This document shows positions 26,818 to 36,648 of a stretch of DNA of 64,000 nucleotides, piece by piece. Numbering within the stretch: position 1 is the first letter of the stretch; the number at the start of each line of letters is the position of its first letter. The notes under the pieces are model-generated. The model saw nothing but the letters and a program-made list of their open reading frames with translations. It was not told the DNA's origin and ran no database searches. Location: NCBI GenBank assembly GCA_977017575.1, contig CDRNVI010000029.1:496001-560000 (forward strand), given 5' to 3'. The stretch is from Paramoeba atlantica. Its lineage: Eukaryota > Discosea. The position numbers were made by a program, and so were the translations under genes.

Positions 26818-27813
26818 ATGAGGACTAGTGCCCATGTTTCAAATCGGCTACGCTCTGCATACTACGTGAACGCCATTTCGTATTGGAGAATCCGGAGCTG
26901 GAAAACCTTTTTGACAAGACAGGATAGTGTAGCCCCGATGCGCACCACAGCACTGAAGTACCGCCCTTATTCAACGCAGACTCTTGTGCCAACCGATGAA
27001 TCTGTGAACGTATCCCGAGCCTCCGGCAAAAGTCCTACAGCTCTTGTTAGTGCGTCGTGTACGCCAAATCCTATCAGTCGTATGTTTCGAGGTCCTCAGT
27101 ACCTTCTTCCTGGACAAATATTAAGTGTGCAATCACACACGGATGCAAATAAGTTTCCATTGGTGAAACGTTTATACGAAGCCGGGGAAAATATGCTACG
27201 TGATGTATACGTGACTGATAATTGCCTCACAATTAGCCTCGACTCCACGGGAGGCATTAACGTGGAAGAGGTATGGAATCGCTTTGCACCTCTTTTTTGC
27301 GAGATCATTGCGGAATTTGTGTTTGTCTCTTTAGAAAAAACACCCCATTTATCCAATGAAACTGATCAGGACAGAAGCTACGATTCAACTTTGTACACAG
27401 GGCGCATTGTAAATCTCTTCAGTGGAGAGGCGTACGATGATGCAGCCATCTCTACTGTACCGGAATTTAGTTCAGGAGATGACGATACGGAACCCAAGGC
27501 GACGGATTCAGATGCTGTACTAGCCATAAAAGAACTTCTTGCTACACGTGTTAAGCCAATGTTACAGGCGGACGGTGGCAACTTGAAGTTTGTCGGTATG
27601 GATAGTGACGGAATCGTGTACATCCTTCTTCAAGGCGCATGTGTGTCATGTCCAAGTAGCTCTATTACGCTGAAGAATGGGATCGAAAGAATGCTAATGC
27701 ACTGGGTTCCTGAAGTTCTCGAGGTACAAGAAGTAGATGAAAACTATGCACGCGAATGGAATCAACAAGAACAGAAAGGCGCAGGATCTAAATCTAGTGA
27801 ATCACCGAAGTGA
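26818..27813 (+). CDS. NFU1: NFU-type iron-sulfur cluster scaffold, mitochondrial
   Basis: Nfu1 delivers Fe-S clusters to mitochondrial apo-enzymes such as lipoate synthase. The start at 26818 gives 331 residues with a basic presequence (MRTSAHVSNRLRSAYY...). An Nfu N-terminal domain spans about residues 85-175 (ENMLRDVYVTDNCLTISL), and the C-terminal NifU domain follows. The latter reads RVKPMLQADGGNLKFVGMD, then GACVSCPSSSITLKNGIERML, whose CxxC pair is the cluster ligand. A longer version from 26773 is possible but is disfavoured by the acceptor at 26811. The C-terminal ~30 residues are polar and disordered. Confidence 0.93.
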   Translation: MRTSAHVSNRLRSAYYVNAISYWRIRSWKTFLTRQDSVAPMRTTALKYRPYSTQTLVPTDESVNVSRASGKSPTALVSASCTPNPISRMFRGPQYLLPGQILSVQSHTDANKFPLVKRLYEAGENMLRDVYVTDNCLTISLDSTGGINVEEVWNRFAPLFCEIIAEFVFVSLEKTPHLSNETDQDRSYDSTLYTGRIVNLFSGEAYDDAAISTVPEFSSGDDDTEPKATDSDAVLAIKELLATRVKPMLQADGGNLKFVGMDSDGIVYILLQGACVSCPSSSITLKNGIERMLMHWVPEVLEVQEVDENYAREWNQQEQKGAGSKSSESPK

Positions 27814-27917
27814 GAATACATCTTTTTCCTTGTCAATTATGCTACACTATTAAAACTATTCATTTCCTCATATTGATATGAATTCCTTATCTTGATATTA
27901 AAAGCAAAAGCATTAAT

Positions 27918-27932
27918 CATAATTTTTTATAG
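27918..27932 (+). promoter_or_regulatory. Putative trans-splice acceptor of the CHCHD gene
   Basis: A tract ending ATTTTTTATAG at 27932 lies 47 bases before the ATG at 27980. Confidence 0.45.
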
Positions 27933-27979
27933 GTCGAGTGCATCATCTGCTTTAAAACAATATAAGATTTGTCATAAAA

Positions 27980-28453
27980 ATGCGAAGCAAACCTTCCCGT
28001 TCCACTTCGAGACCGACACATTCCTCCTCGACTCCTCATCGAGGCGGGTTGTTTGGGAGCGCTCAACGGTCCCACTCTACGAATGCAAAAAGTGGAGCAC
28101 CCGGTGCAGCAACGAGGACACAACCTGCTCCTCATTCGTCCGGACTTATGGGGACACTAGCGGCAAGTGCCACGGGGGCAATCGCTGGTAGTGCATTGAG
28201 TCGGGCAATGTTTGGCAACTCGCAACCAGTGGAAGAATACGCAACTGGTGATAACAGTGCGGTACAAGGGAACGATACTTTTAATCCTACTGATTCTTCT
28301 GGACAACATTTGAAAGCACATCCGTGTGCTCCTGAAATGAATAATTTTATTCAATGTATGGAATCGAATCATGAAGGAAGTGATTTTGTAAGTTGTCGTT
28401 GGCCATGGGAGACCTTCGAGCAATGTCACAGAAAATTTCCGCAACGATTCTAA
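27980..28453 (+). CDS. CHCHD2/CHCHD10/MIX17-like twin CX9C protein
   Basis: This 157-residue protein is of the mitochondrial intermembrane-space twin-CX9C family. The N-terminus is basic, with many Ser and Pro. The Gly/Ala-rich hydrophobic segment LMGTLAASATGAIAGSAL (about residues 57-75) matches CHCHD2/10. The C-terminal hairpin has C116-x9-C126 and C139-x9-C149, the disulfide pattern oxidised by the Mia40 pathway. CHCHD2/10 influence cristae and cytochrome oxidase. Kinetoplastids lack a classical Mia40, so the import route here is an open question. Length is normal. Confidence 0.9.
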   Translation: MRSKPSRSTSRPTHSSSTPHRGGLFGSAQRSHSTNAKSGAPGAATRTQPAPHSSGLMGTLAASATGAIAGSALSRAMFGNSQPVEEYATGDNSAVQGNDTFNPTDSSGQHLKAHPCAPEMNNFIQCMESNHEGSDFVSCRWPWETFEQCHRKFPQRF

Positions 28454-28958
28454 AGTTTAGCATTGTTATAATCCTACCCGTTCTCTATATTTTATTGCTC
28501 CTTTTTTTGAAATCCCTTTTGTTTCGAACACTGGATATGTTCGTCCTTCTTTATACCCCGTAGATTGACAAATCAGCAAAGTGTCCTGAGTACTGCTTGT
28601 AATATGATGTTACTCCTGGCGCAACGATATAATGTCGTAACCAGAGATGGTTAGAAATATTGTGAAACCGTTCCAATTGTTCCCCAACTATTTTACTGCT
28701 CTGCACATCCACGTATGTAAGCACATGTACGGGTAACAAATATATGTATTTCTCAGTAGAAAAACGTATTATCAGACTGCAACTATTATCAGAACTGTTT
28801 ATCCTACGCTGTCACTTTTTTTTGGTTGGACGAATTTTTTGCAACTCTAGAGCGTGTCATAAATCCTTTCATATTGTTGATTCACTTATTATACTTTTTC
28901 TATTATTAGCATTATTATTATTTAGTAAAGGTTTTTCTATTATACACGTTACCCGCAT
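28454..28958. other. Intergenic spacer
   Basis: AT-rich spacer with no RNA gene or repeat recognised. A pyrimidine tract ending in TTATTAG (about 28893-28909) is the likely acceptor for the next gene. Confidence 0.45.
28892..28909 (+). promoter_or_regulatory. Putative trans-splice acceptor of DIS3
   Basis: TACTTTTTCTATTATTAG ends at 28909, about 50 bases before the ATG at 28959. Confidence 0.45.
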
Positions 28959-31688
28959 ATGAAGAAAGCTAAAATATTTGCCCGCAAGGTGGTTACGGTA
29001 AAAAATCGTTTCCCTGAGCCAAAGAGTCATGATAGAGCTATGGCTGGATCCCCAAAACTTCGGAGTGATGTGCATTGCGGGATTATCGGATGCAGCGAAT
29101 GCGTTTTATTTGAGCTGCCCGACGAAAGTGGCACGTTGCGTGCCGACAAGCCAATAGTAATTCCAACTGATTTTGTGCTAAGGAAATTTCACGACATTTT
29201 ATCCCAATCCAGTGTTCAAAACGTTGTTCTTCTAGCTACCGTCGCAAAGCAGCTTCAATCTCAACATAGAACTGTGTACATGGCAATGACATCCAATAAA
29301 GCACCATGGTGGTATTATTTTCCGAACGATTTTCACCTCGGGACGTACGTTGCAAAGCACGAAACCGGACAAAGCGCAGATTCCGATGAAGGAGGAGATT
29401 TTACAATTGCTTGTGTGAATAAAGCCGTAGAGTGGTACCGTAGTCACACATCACTTCACGTCATTCAGTTAATTACATACGATGATGTATTGCAGTTTGT
29501 TCAACATACCCTCGGGAAAAGTGATATGTGGGGTGATCGCATAACTGAAACCTTCGAAGAACTCCTGAACTCAGATCACGCTAAGTCAAACGCTGAAAAT
29601 GAGCCTTCATCCAAACTAAGTTGTACAGAACATCTTTCCGAAAAGGAAATGAAGTCCCTAATCTCTTCCGGGAAGGCATTCAGTGCAACACTTGACTCGA
29701 CTGCTGCATTTTTCGCATCATGCATGTGTCGGTGCCAGGATACGACGCTATCGCGTGTACAGATCTCAGGGGCACATGCTATCAACCGGGCACTTCACGG
29801 AGACACTGTGTGTATTGAAATTTTGGAAAAGAACGACACAGATCCCGATGCAAGAGAGAATCTCACTGGGCGTGTGAGAGGCATCCTGCAAAAAGGACGA
29901 AGAACCATTTGTGGTGTCATTGATGTTGAAAATCCGGGCTTGTTCTTACCCCGAAACTCCAAATTTCCAAAGATCAAACTTTTGGCACGAAGCCCTGAGC
30001 GATGGAGTAATTACTGGCTTCTACTTTCCGTTGAGGAGTGGAAATGCGATGCTACTTACCCCTCTGGTCACGTAGTAGAAAACTTGGGCCCTCGCGGCGA
30101 TAAAGATGTTGAAGCGAAGGTAATCCTATTCGAGCATAATATTCCCCACTACGATTTCAGTCAATCAGTTCTCGCCTGTTTACCAACCGGCGAGTGGATT
30201 GCAGCTTCGACGGGTCGTCGAGATATGCGGCACATTGCGATATGTAGTGTTGATCCCGAAGGATGCAAGGATATTGACGATGCACTGCACTGCGTCACTT
30301 TAGAAAATGGTAATTTTGAAGTAGGTGTTCATATTGCTGACGTATCCCATTTTGTCAAGGAGGGCACTGAGTTAGATCTTGAAGCTCGTCGAAGAGGCAC
30401 TAGTGTATATTTGGTAGACCGACGAATTGATATGCTTCCGAAACTCTTTACTGAGAATTTGTGTTCGCTAGTAAGTGGTGAAGATCGCTATACATTTTCC
30501 GCTCTTTTTGAAGTTGATTCAAATTGCAATTTGGTGCGCGCTGCGTATTGTAAAGGTATAGTCTGTAGTCGGGCCAGTTTATCTTATGAAGTCGCTCAAG
30601 GCATTATCGATAACGATAAGAGTACGTCTGAATTGGCTGCTCCATTACGAAATCTCTTGCACTTGAGCAAATGTTTGAAGGCGAAAAGGAAGGAAGCAGG
30701 AGCAGTGTTCCTTCATTCTCTTGAGTTCAAATTTAAACTGGATGATCATCATCTGAATCCAACAGACATGATACAGTATGAATCGTACGATACGAATTCA
30801 ATGATAGAAGAATGGATGTTATTTGCCAATCAAGCAGTAGCACAAGAGATTTTTAACGCCTCGCCCCAATGGGCACTGTTGCGAAGGCACACGCCGCCCA
30901 ACCCCTCACTACTAGAGCCACTGAATCAAGCTTTAAAACAACGGGGACTGCAGCTTGACGCCCGATCATCGGGAGCGCTAAACGCTTCGCTGGAAAAATG
31001 CGTACAAGTTGATGATGCACAATTTCAAAATATAGTACGCGCAATGGCAACCAGGTGTATGCAAAGAGCTACGTACATTAGCAGTGGGGACTTCAAGGCT
31101 GATGAATATTCACACTTTGGGTTGGCCTTACCCATATACACTCATTTCACGAGCCCCATACGCCGATATGCCGATCTTCTAGTGCATCGACAGTTAGAAG
31201 CGGCAATTGGACACTCCTCCCCATCGCTGCAACATAGCACCGAAGGCTACATGACTGAAACAGCTACCATACTAAACATCAGACATGAGAATGCGCAAAG
31301 TGCTGGACGTGACAGTCAGTCCATACACACCCAATATTACGTTTACCAAAATATGGATACCGGACTTTGCACTAAGCAACAGGAACCTCTTGCGGCGCAA
31401 AATGTTCGTGGGTATATCACGCGCAAGAGGCAAGATGGAGTTTTCATGGTGTTGCTGCCTCGCCTTGGATTAGAAGGTCCCATACAGGATGTGGAGTGCA
31501 CAAGCACTACAGATACGGGGAAGACGAAAGATTTAGATCTACTCTCCGCGGTTCAAATCGACGTTGTGAAAGTAGGAAATACCAAAAAAGAGAGCCGCAT
31601 ACAGAATATCAGTGGTCGGTTTACATTTCGTAAGCACGATCCCTTGGACGCTTTCCTGACAGAGCCCGAACATAAACTTTCATCTTAA
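28959..31688 (+). CDS. DIS3: DIS3/RRP44 exoribonuclease
   Basis: Dis3 is the 3'-5' exoribonuclease usually bound to the exosome. This 909-residue copy has the family order. The CR3 motif C40-G-x3-C45-x2-C48 precedes an N-terminal PIN domain (about residues 65-190, including NVVLLATVAK and YYFPNDFHLGTYV). Cold-shock/OB domains follow, then the RNB catalytic domain with the intact Asp cluster DPEGCKDIDDA near residue 431 and later YTHFTSPIRRYADLLVHRQL, then a C-terminal S1 region (RKRQDGVFMVLLPRLGLEG). The PIN active site looks altered (see findings), so only exonuclease activity is assured. In trypanosomes RRP44 works largely apart from the exosome in rRNA maturation. Confidence 0.96.
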   Translation: MKKAKIFARKVVTVKNRFPEPKSHDRAMAGSPKLRSDVHCGIIGCSECVLFELPDESGTLRADKPIVIPTDFVLRKFHDILSQSSVQNVVLLATVAKQLQSQHRTVYMAMTSNKAPWWYYFPNDFHLGTYVAKHETGQSADSDEGGDFTIACVNKAVEWYRSHTSLHVIQLITYDDVLQFVQHTLGKSDMWGDRITETFEELLNSDHAKSNAENEPSSKLSCTEHLSEKEMKSLISSGKAFSATLDSTAAFFASCMCRCQDTTLSRVQISGAHAINRALHGDTVCIEILEKNDTDPDARENLTGRVRGILQKGRRTICGVIDVENPGLFLPRNSKFPKIKLLARSPERWSNYWLLLSVEEWKCDATYPSGHVVENLGPRGDKDVEAKVILFEHNIPHYDFSQSVLACLPTGEWIAASTGRRDMRHIAICSVDPEGCKDIDDALHCVTLENGNFEVGVHIADVSHFVKEGTELDLEARRRGTSVYLVDRRIDMLPKLFTENLCSLVSGEDRYTFSALFEVDSNCNLVRAAYCKGIVCSRASLSYEVAQGIIDNDKSTSELAAPLRNLLHLSKCLKAKRKEAGAVFLHSLEFKFKLDDHHLNPTDMIQYESYDTNSMIEEWMLFANQAVAQEIFNASPQWALLRRHTPPNPSLLEPLNQALKQRGLQLDARSSGALNASLEKCVQVDDAQFQNIVRAMATRCMQRATYISSGDFKADEYSHFGLALPIYTHFTSPIRRYADLLVHRQLEAAIGHSSPSLQHSTEGYMTETATILNIRHENAQSAGRDSQSIHTQYYVYQNMDTGLCTKQQEPLAAQNVRGYITRKRQDGVFMVLLPRLGLEGPIQDVECTSTTDTGKTKDLDLLSAVQIDVVKVGNTKKESRIQNISGRFTFRKHDPLDAFLTEPEHKLSS

Positions 31689-31995
31689 ACTACGCAGAGC
31701 AACAAAGCTAGGCGGCTTATACTGATTCATTAGGCGCCTTGTTCATTTCGTTCATCTCACTTACTGCATTTCATAATTGGCATCCTTACCTTAACTATGC
31801 TTGAAAAGAGAAATCAAGGACGATACATCATAAATGAATTTCCTTTAAATTGACACATGCGCGTATTTTGCAGTCTTTAATCCCCGAAACCAAAATCTAA
31901 ATTATTCAATTTCTTATCATCAGAGTTCAAAACGAATTATTAATTCACATTTTACATCCTTTCCCCTTTTCCTCATTTTCCTCCCCAACCCATCC
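31689..31995. other. Intergenic spacer
   Basis: Spacer of about 300 bases. The last 45 bases are a C/T-rich tract (CCTTTCCCCTTTTCCTCATT) suited to trans-splicing; no feature is otherwise visible. Confidence 0.5.
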
Positions 31996-34080
31996 ATGCA
32001 GTCCTACGCTCCGCCCGATCCCTCCGGCGCACCCCTCTCCAACCCTTCCTACTACGACTTAATGTACCAACGCGGTTCCGCGCCCCATCCCCTCATTCCC
32101 CAACCTATCCCCCCACCCCATCACCCCCCACCTTCTTCTATCCCTCCCCTTCCACCCTCCCCCTATCCCTCCTATTCCCCCCAGCCCCCACCCCCCCCCG
32201 CCCCCTACCCCCCTGCCCCCTACCCCGACCCCTCTGCCCTGAACCCCTGGTCCCCGAGCCCCACCCCCCCTTCCCTCCCCGACACCAGCACCAGCACCAG
32301 CGACCCCACCGCCTACTACGCCGGGTTCCACGACGGCACCCTGCGCCTCAGCCCCTTCGCCCCCGGCAGCCTGGCCTCCTGGCTCGCCCCCCTCGCGGCC
32401 AACCTGCTGCTGTTCCTCGGCCCCGTGCTCTACATGCGCGCGCGCATGGCCCAGGCCGCGGCGAAGTCCGGCGCACCCTCCTCCCCGAGCGCGCTGATGG
32501 AGATGTTCAACCCGCTGAAGTCCCGCGACTTCCGGGTCGACGTGAAGGGGACCACGTTCGCGGAGGTGATTGGGATCGAGGAGGCGAAGCGGGAGGTGCG
32601 GCAGTACGTGGACTTTCTGCGGCACCCGGAGAAGTACACGAAACTCGGGGGCCGACTCCCGAAGGGGTGTCTGCTGACGGGGCGCCCGGGGACGGGGAAG
32701 ACGTTGCTGGCGAAGGCCGTCGCGGGGGAGGCGGGGGTTCCGTTTTTTTGTTGCAGTGGGGCGGATTTTATTGAGGTTTTTGGGGGGAGTGGACCGAAAC
32801 GGGTGCGAGAGCTGTTTGCTGCGGCGCGGGCTGCCGGAAAGTGTGTTGTTTTTATTGATGAAATTGATGCGATCGGGAGTAGAAGTAGTGGCAGGGGGAT
32901 GGGCGGGGTGTCCTCGGAGGAGAATCGGACGATCAACCAACTGCTCTCTGAATTGGACGGCATGCAGAGTTCGGAGAATATTATCGTTCTCGCGGCTACA
33001 AACTTCCCTGAAGCAATAGATAAGGCATTAATGCGCGAGGGACGCTTTGATCGCAAAGTTAATATACCAATGCCCGATGAGGCCGCTCGTGCGGACCTTT
33101 TTGAATTCTACATGAATCGAGTTACTACTGGTGATCCGAACAGTAAAATAAATGTGGCATCTAATGCGGAAGGATCTGTCCAGAATGACCGGAATTTAAG
33201 CGAAAAGAAAGTTGATATTGCACAGGAAGTGTCCTCGAATCTTATAGTACCAGGTGTCAGTAACAAGTTAATGTCGTCTTGCTTAGCGGATCGCACGCCC
33301 GGCGTATCGCCAGCTCAAATTTCAACCATCGTAAATGAAGCGGCCCTTAGCGCCGCAGTGTCAGAGCAGAAGTATGTTTCCTTGAAATATTTTCAAGAAG
33401 CCATTGACGATGTTCTGATTGGGAAGAAGCATAGGCAACGAATGGGAGATGCAGCACTCCGCCGTACTGCATTTCATGAAAGTGGTCATTGCCTTACCGC
33501 ATGGCTCAGTCCATTGCAAAAAGATGTCATCAAACTGAGCATAATTCCCCGTGGAAAGGCGGGAGGCTACACGCAGCAAGTACAGGACGAAGCTTTGAAT
33601 CCGCACACGAATGATTTTCTCTTTTCTAATCTTTGCGTACTGGCAGGTGGTAGAGTTGCTGAACAACTAATTTTTGGGGATGTGAGTACTGGAGCCATGG
33701 ACGATTTACAACGCGCAACGAAACTTGCTATGGATAAGTTGCTTTTGTATGGGATGAGTGAGGCACCACGAGAATTACGCGAAGGTACATTAGATGAAAC
33801 GAAAAATCCGATTAGCAAGAAATCGGGAACGATGCTTTCTTTTCAGTACGATAGTACGAAAAGCGAGGGACGCGGTTGGATGCCATTTAGCGAAAGTCAT
33901 CACGCGAAGGTCGAAACTGAGGCGAAATGTATGGTAGATAGAGCGTTTGCTTATACTGAAAATTTGTTAAAACAAAATTTGAGTTTACTAACTGAACTTG
34001 CTGAGCGGCTGCTGAAAGACAAAGAGCTTGATAGGGACGCAATAATTGTTGTGCTAGGTAAACGCGACACTGTCAGCTAG
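31996..34080 (+). CDS. FtsH/YME1-type AAA metalloprotease
   Basis: This is a membrane-bound ATP-dependent zinc protease of 694 residues. The first ~110 residues are extremely Pro-rich with almost no basic residues, unlike a normal presequence. One membrane span lies at about 125-147 (LASWLAPLAANLLLFLGPVL). The AAA module follows, with Walker A GRPGTGKT (about 229), Walker B CVVFIDEIDAIG (about 282) and SRH ATNFPEAIDKALMREGRFDRK (about 334). The protease domain has FHESGH (about 493-498) and a distal Asp in GAMDDLQRATKLA. A polar ~40-residue insert (about 375-425) breaks the AAA lid. A single span suggests an i-AAA/YME1 type, but a plastid-like or ER location is not excluded. The 5' half is far more GC-rich than the 3' half. 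Confidence 0.93.
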   Translation: MQSYAPPDPSGAPLSNPSYYDLMYQRGSAPHPLIPQPIPPPHHPPPSSIPPLPPSPYPSYSPQPPPPPAPYPPAPYPDPSALNPWSPSPTPPSLPDTSTSTSDPTAYYAGFHDGTLRLSPFAPGSLASWLAPLAANLLLFLGPVLYMRARMAQAAAKSGAPSSPSALMEMFNPLKSRDFRVDVKGTTFAEVIGIEEAKREVRQYVDFLRHPEKYTKLGGRLPKGCLLTGRPGTGKTLLAKAVAGEAGVPFFCCSGADFIEVFGGSGPKRVRELFAAARAAGKCVVFIDEIDAIGSRSSGRGMGGVSSEENRTINQLLSELDGMQSSENIIVLAATNFPEAIDKALMREGRFDRKVNIPMPDEAARADLFEFYMNRVTTGDPNSKINVASNAEGSVQNDRNLSEKKVDIAQEVSSNLIVPGVSNKLMSSCLADRTPGVSPAQISTIVNEAALSAAVSEQKYVSLKYFQEAIDDVLIGKKHRQRMGDAALRRTAFHESGHCLTAWLSPLQKDVIKLSIIPRGKAGGYTQQVQDEALNPHTNDFLFSNLCVLAGGRVAEQLIFGDVSTGAMDDLQRATKLAMDKLLLYGMSEAPRELREGTLDETKNPISKKSGTMLSFQYDSTKSEGRGWMPFSESHHAKVETEAKCMVDRAFAYTENLLKQNLSLLTELAERLLKDKELDRDAIIVVLGKRDTVS

Positions 34081-34637
34081 GAGCAAGTACGTTCATTGGT
34101 GCAAACATGTTCGCGTGTATGATATCATGAAGTGTACGGAAGTGGATGTCACATTCTGTGAATGGATTGTACACATACGGAATGCAAGGGTATAGTGCAT
34201 GTATAGTGTTTATAGTTAAATTTAAATACACATGTACATGTACGTACATGTACATGTACGTACTACTGTATGTATGGTAGCAGAAAGTTTTACCTTCGTG
34301 AAACGTCCTACTGTTGTAGATAAGGATTTTCCTCATCAAAAATCTGAAAAATGGGTAATAGCTCAAAGAAAATGACGACACTGGAAGATACAGAAGTACA
34401 TGTTTTTCGAAGTTTTTGGAGCTTGACAGTCAAGAAGCGATACCTGCGCATATAAACGTTTACATAAATAAATGTATAAATACACATGTTTAAATATACA
34501 ATGTACGTGTACATGAGTGTATCGTCTGTGAATCGACATCTATGTCAAGTATCTAACTAGATATGCTCATATGATGTTTCAAACCAATACTTTGTTGAAC
34601 TGCAGCCCTCAATGTGAGTCTGTGTGTATGTCTTCGT
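34081..34637. other. Spacer with alternating CATGTAC repeats
   Basis: No gene is supported. 34229-34263 is a run of CATGTACATGTACGTACATG-type palindromic words; further TATA/ACAT-rich words lie at 34440-34520. Confidence 0.6.
34229..34263. repeat. Palindromic catgtac/gtac microsatellite
   Basis: Alternating purine-pyrimidine words (catgtacatgtacgta, repeated twice) form a self-complementary stretch of about 35 bases. Confidence 0.8.
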
Positions 34638-36530
34638 ATGTCAATGACCGCCACACTCAATCGAACGCTTGGCTCGAAACCTGGGTCAAAGATGCCAAGC
34701 TATTTTAATCTTTTTCGGAGAACAGGAGCGCTTCGCATATCAGGAACGGGGGCGCATTTCTATTATCGCCTTAGTAACACTAATGATTTGAAGACGACAC
34801 CGCATTCTTTGGAATTAATACATGCCCTCCATGATTTTCAAGTAGAAGGATCAATAGTCCTGTTGTATTCCATAGGTTACTTGTTGCTCGACAAGCCTGG
34901 AGCAATGACACTTTCAAACTTGTGGAAACAACTAAATACGTGTTCCCATGTATTGCCCATTCTCAAACAGGGAGGGCTGCTCCCAGAATCTTCGTCTTCC
35001 GGTTCAAATGGTCTGAGAATAACGTACAGTGACTGCTTGAAAACGCACGGAAATACAGTTGAATGTTTGTACAACCTGCTGGTTTCGCATCCTCGAATCT
35101 ATAAGATATCTTTGCCTGGGCTCCACCACAAATCGACACACGATTCCCAGCCGGGTAGACCTACTCAAACTTTACGGAGACATCAAGATGTCGAAATACT
35201 GGAAAATGTAGAGCAGAACAAACCAAACATTAGAAAGAGCGCACGTCCGTTGTCGGCTGTGCCATTAGAGTCTTCATCAAAGCGAGATGTTTCCTCTCTG
35301 GAAAACCTGACCACTAGAAACAGCATGTCGTCGGATAGCCCTAGATCATTGTCTTTAACTCCTGTTATCCGTAATCATGGAGATGCACTAGTAGAGTTTT
35401 CTACAGATGTGTCAGTTCTCCGATGCATTGTTCGGGCGTTTAGCAAGTCTGCTCTTCTCGTCAATCAATGCCTTGATAGCAATTCATCTTCGCTTTCAAT
35501 GAGCCTTTGTACTTGCGACGTTAGAAACCTGAGTAGCTGTCTGGACAAACCAACACATTCCTATATGGCTTTACGCGGACATAGTTCTCTAGCAACATTC
35601 GCCATTCGTAATCTGTATAACTTTTTTGTCTTCAAGTGTGAATCGAATACGTCGCATAATTGTTGGACATCGTATCCTGATAACAATGTCATGTGTACGC
35701 ATATGTGGCCAATTGGGAGCCTTCCTGGGATTCGCTTTCGCTCCAAACACTATCTGCTGAACTGGCCTCCGGATCAATTTAGCGACAGTACATCAACCTC
35801 AAGTCCTGCACTGTCTTTTGAGAAGCTAAGCAGAGCAATCACAGTAAAAAGCAATAATCCAAAGACCCACACAAACATAGATCCTTTGGATGTTCCATGG
35901 CTATGGCTACTCAGTCCCTTGGAGAACTCTCATCCATGGCAATCACGATTTCTTATATTAGACGTAATACAACGCATGTTGTTGGGAGTTGCCGAGGAAT
36001 CAACTGCTTTGATTCTTTCCCAGGCGATAGGTACTGCAATGTGTTTAGGGCTGTCGTCAAAAGCTCGTTTACTCTTCAATAAATGTAACATAGATTTGCA
36101 AGACTTGTGTCTGAAATTTGGGAGCTTTTACGAAATTTCTTTATTGCAGTATACAAAATGCGTGAAACGGTACGGCAGGTTGATTGGATTACTGCTAGAA
36201 TCTGAAGATAAAAATCGTGATCACGAGCCGATTGAAAAGAGATTGGTACGGCGCTGCAAGTCCCTATTTTCTGCTGACGCCGAACTCGAATCAACTTCCA
36301 AAACTGAAGTGATCCACAATCTTGATCAGGAGGATGGAACAGGGACAGTGCCCTTGTACCTAAGTTTTAGACAGTATTCTAATGAATTGCTTCAATGGCT
36401 GCAAAGTCTTATACCTACCGAGTGGACCTCACATTCTAATCTTTCACATAAACTAAAGTCAGCCAATATAGGATTTTCCATACATAAAAGAAAGCACTTT
36501 ATCTACGCCATGATACACTTCTCATTTTGA
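34638..36530 (+). CDS. Large unknown protein, 5' part of a probable split gene
   Basis: The frame opens with GTG at 34614; the first ATG is 34638 (another is 34644), giving 630 residues. The start (MSMTATLNRTLGSKPGSKM, then FNLFRRTGALRIS) is basic and could be a mitochondrial presequence. Modules of the form LYNLLVSHPRIYKISLPG and IVRAFSKSALLVNQ recur, and related modules fill the next ORF (36649-39240). The reading ends at a TGA at 36528-36530, where the frame of the next ORF is already open. I therefore think the two are one gene of about 1,540 codons. No family is recognised; the repeated L-x-x-L-L-x-x-x-P modules suggest a helical-repeat or winged-helix RNA-binding protein. Confidence 0.6.
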   Translation: MSMTATLNRTLGSKPGSKMPSYFNLFRRTGALRISGTGAHFYYRLSNTNDLKTTPHSLELIHALHDFQVEGSIVLLYSIGYLLLDKPGAMTLSNLWKQLNTCSHVLPILKQGGLLPESSSSGSNGLRITYSDCLKTHGNTVECLYNLLVSHPRIYKISLPGLHHKSTHDSQPGRPTQTLRRHQDVEILENVEQNKPNIRKSARPLSAVPLESSSKRDVSSLENLTTRNSMSSDSPRSLSLTPVIRNHGDALVEFSTDVSVLRCIVRAFSKSALLVNQCLDSNSSSLSMSLCTCDVRNLSSCLDKPTHSYMALRGHSSLATFAIRNLYNFFVFKCESNTSHNCWTSYPDNNVMCTHMWPIGSLPGIRFRSKHYLLNWPPDQFSDSTSTSSPALSFEKLSRAITVKSNNPKTHTNIDPLDVPWLWLLSPLENSHPWQSRFLILDVIQRMLLGVAEESTALILSQAIGTAMCLGLSSKARLLFNKCNIDLQDLCLKFGSFYEISLLQYTKCVKRYGRLIGLLLESEDKNRDHEPIEKRLVRRCKSLFSADAELESTSKTEVIHNLDQEDGTGTVPLYLSFRQYSNELLQWLQSLIPTEWTSHSNLSHKLKSANIGFSIHKRKHFIYAMIHFSF

Positions 36531-36648
36531 TCTTTCAATCGGGTACGCAAGGACGGATGGACGATACAATGAAGGACGCGTTTCATTTGAATTTTATGTT
36601 AGGAGGAAACTCAAGGATTGGTCTATATTTCGACCTTCCACCACGAAA

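Noticed and set aside
32059-32940. A 293-residue open frame on the - strand
   Set aside because: It lies fully within the FtsH-like gene and is an artefact of GC-rich Pro codons, with low-complexity Gly/Arg content and no family motif.
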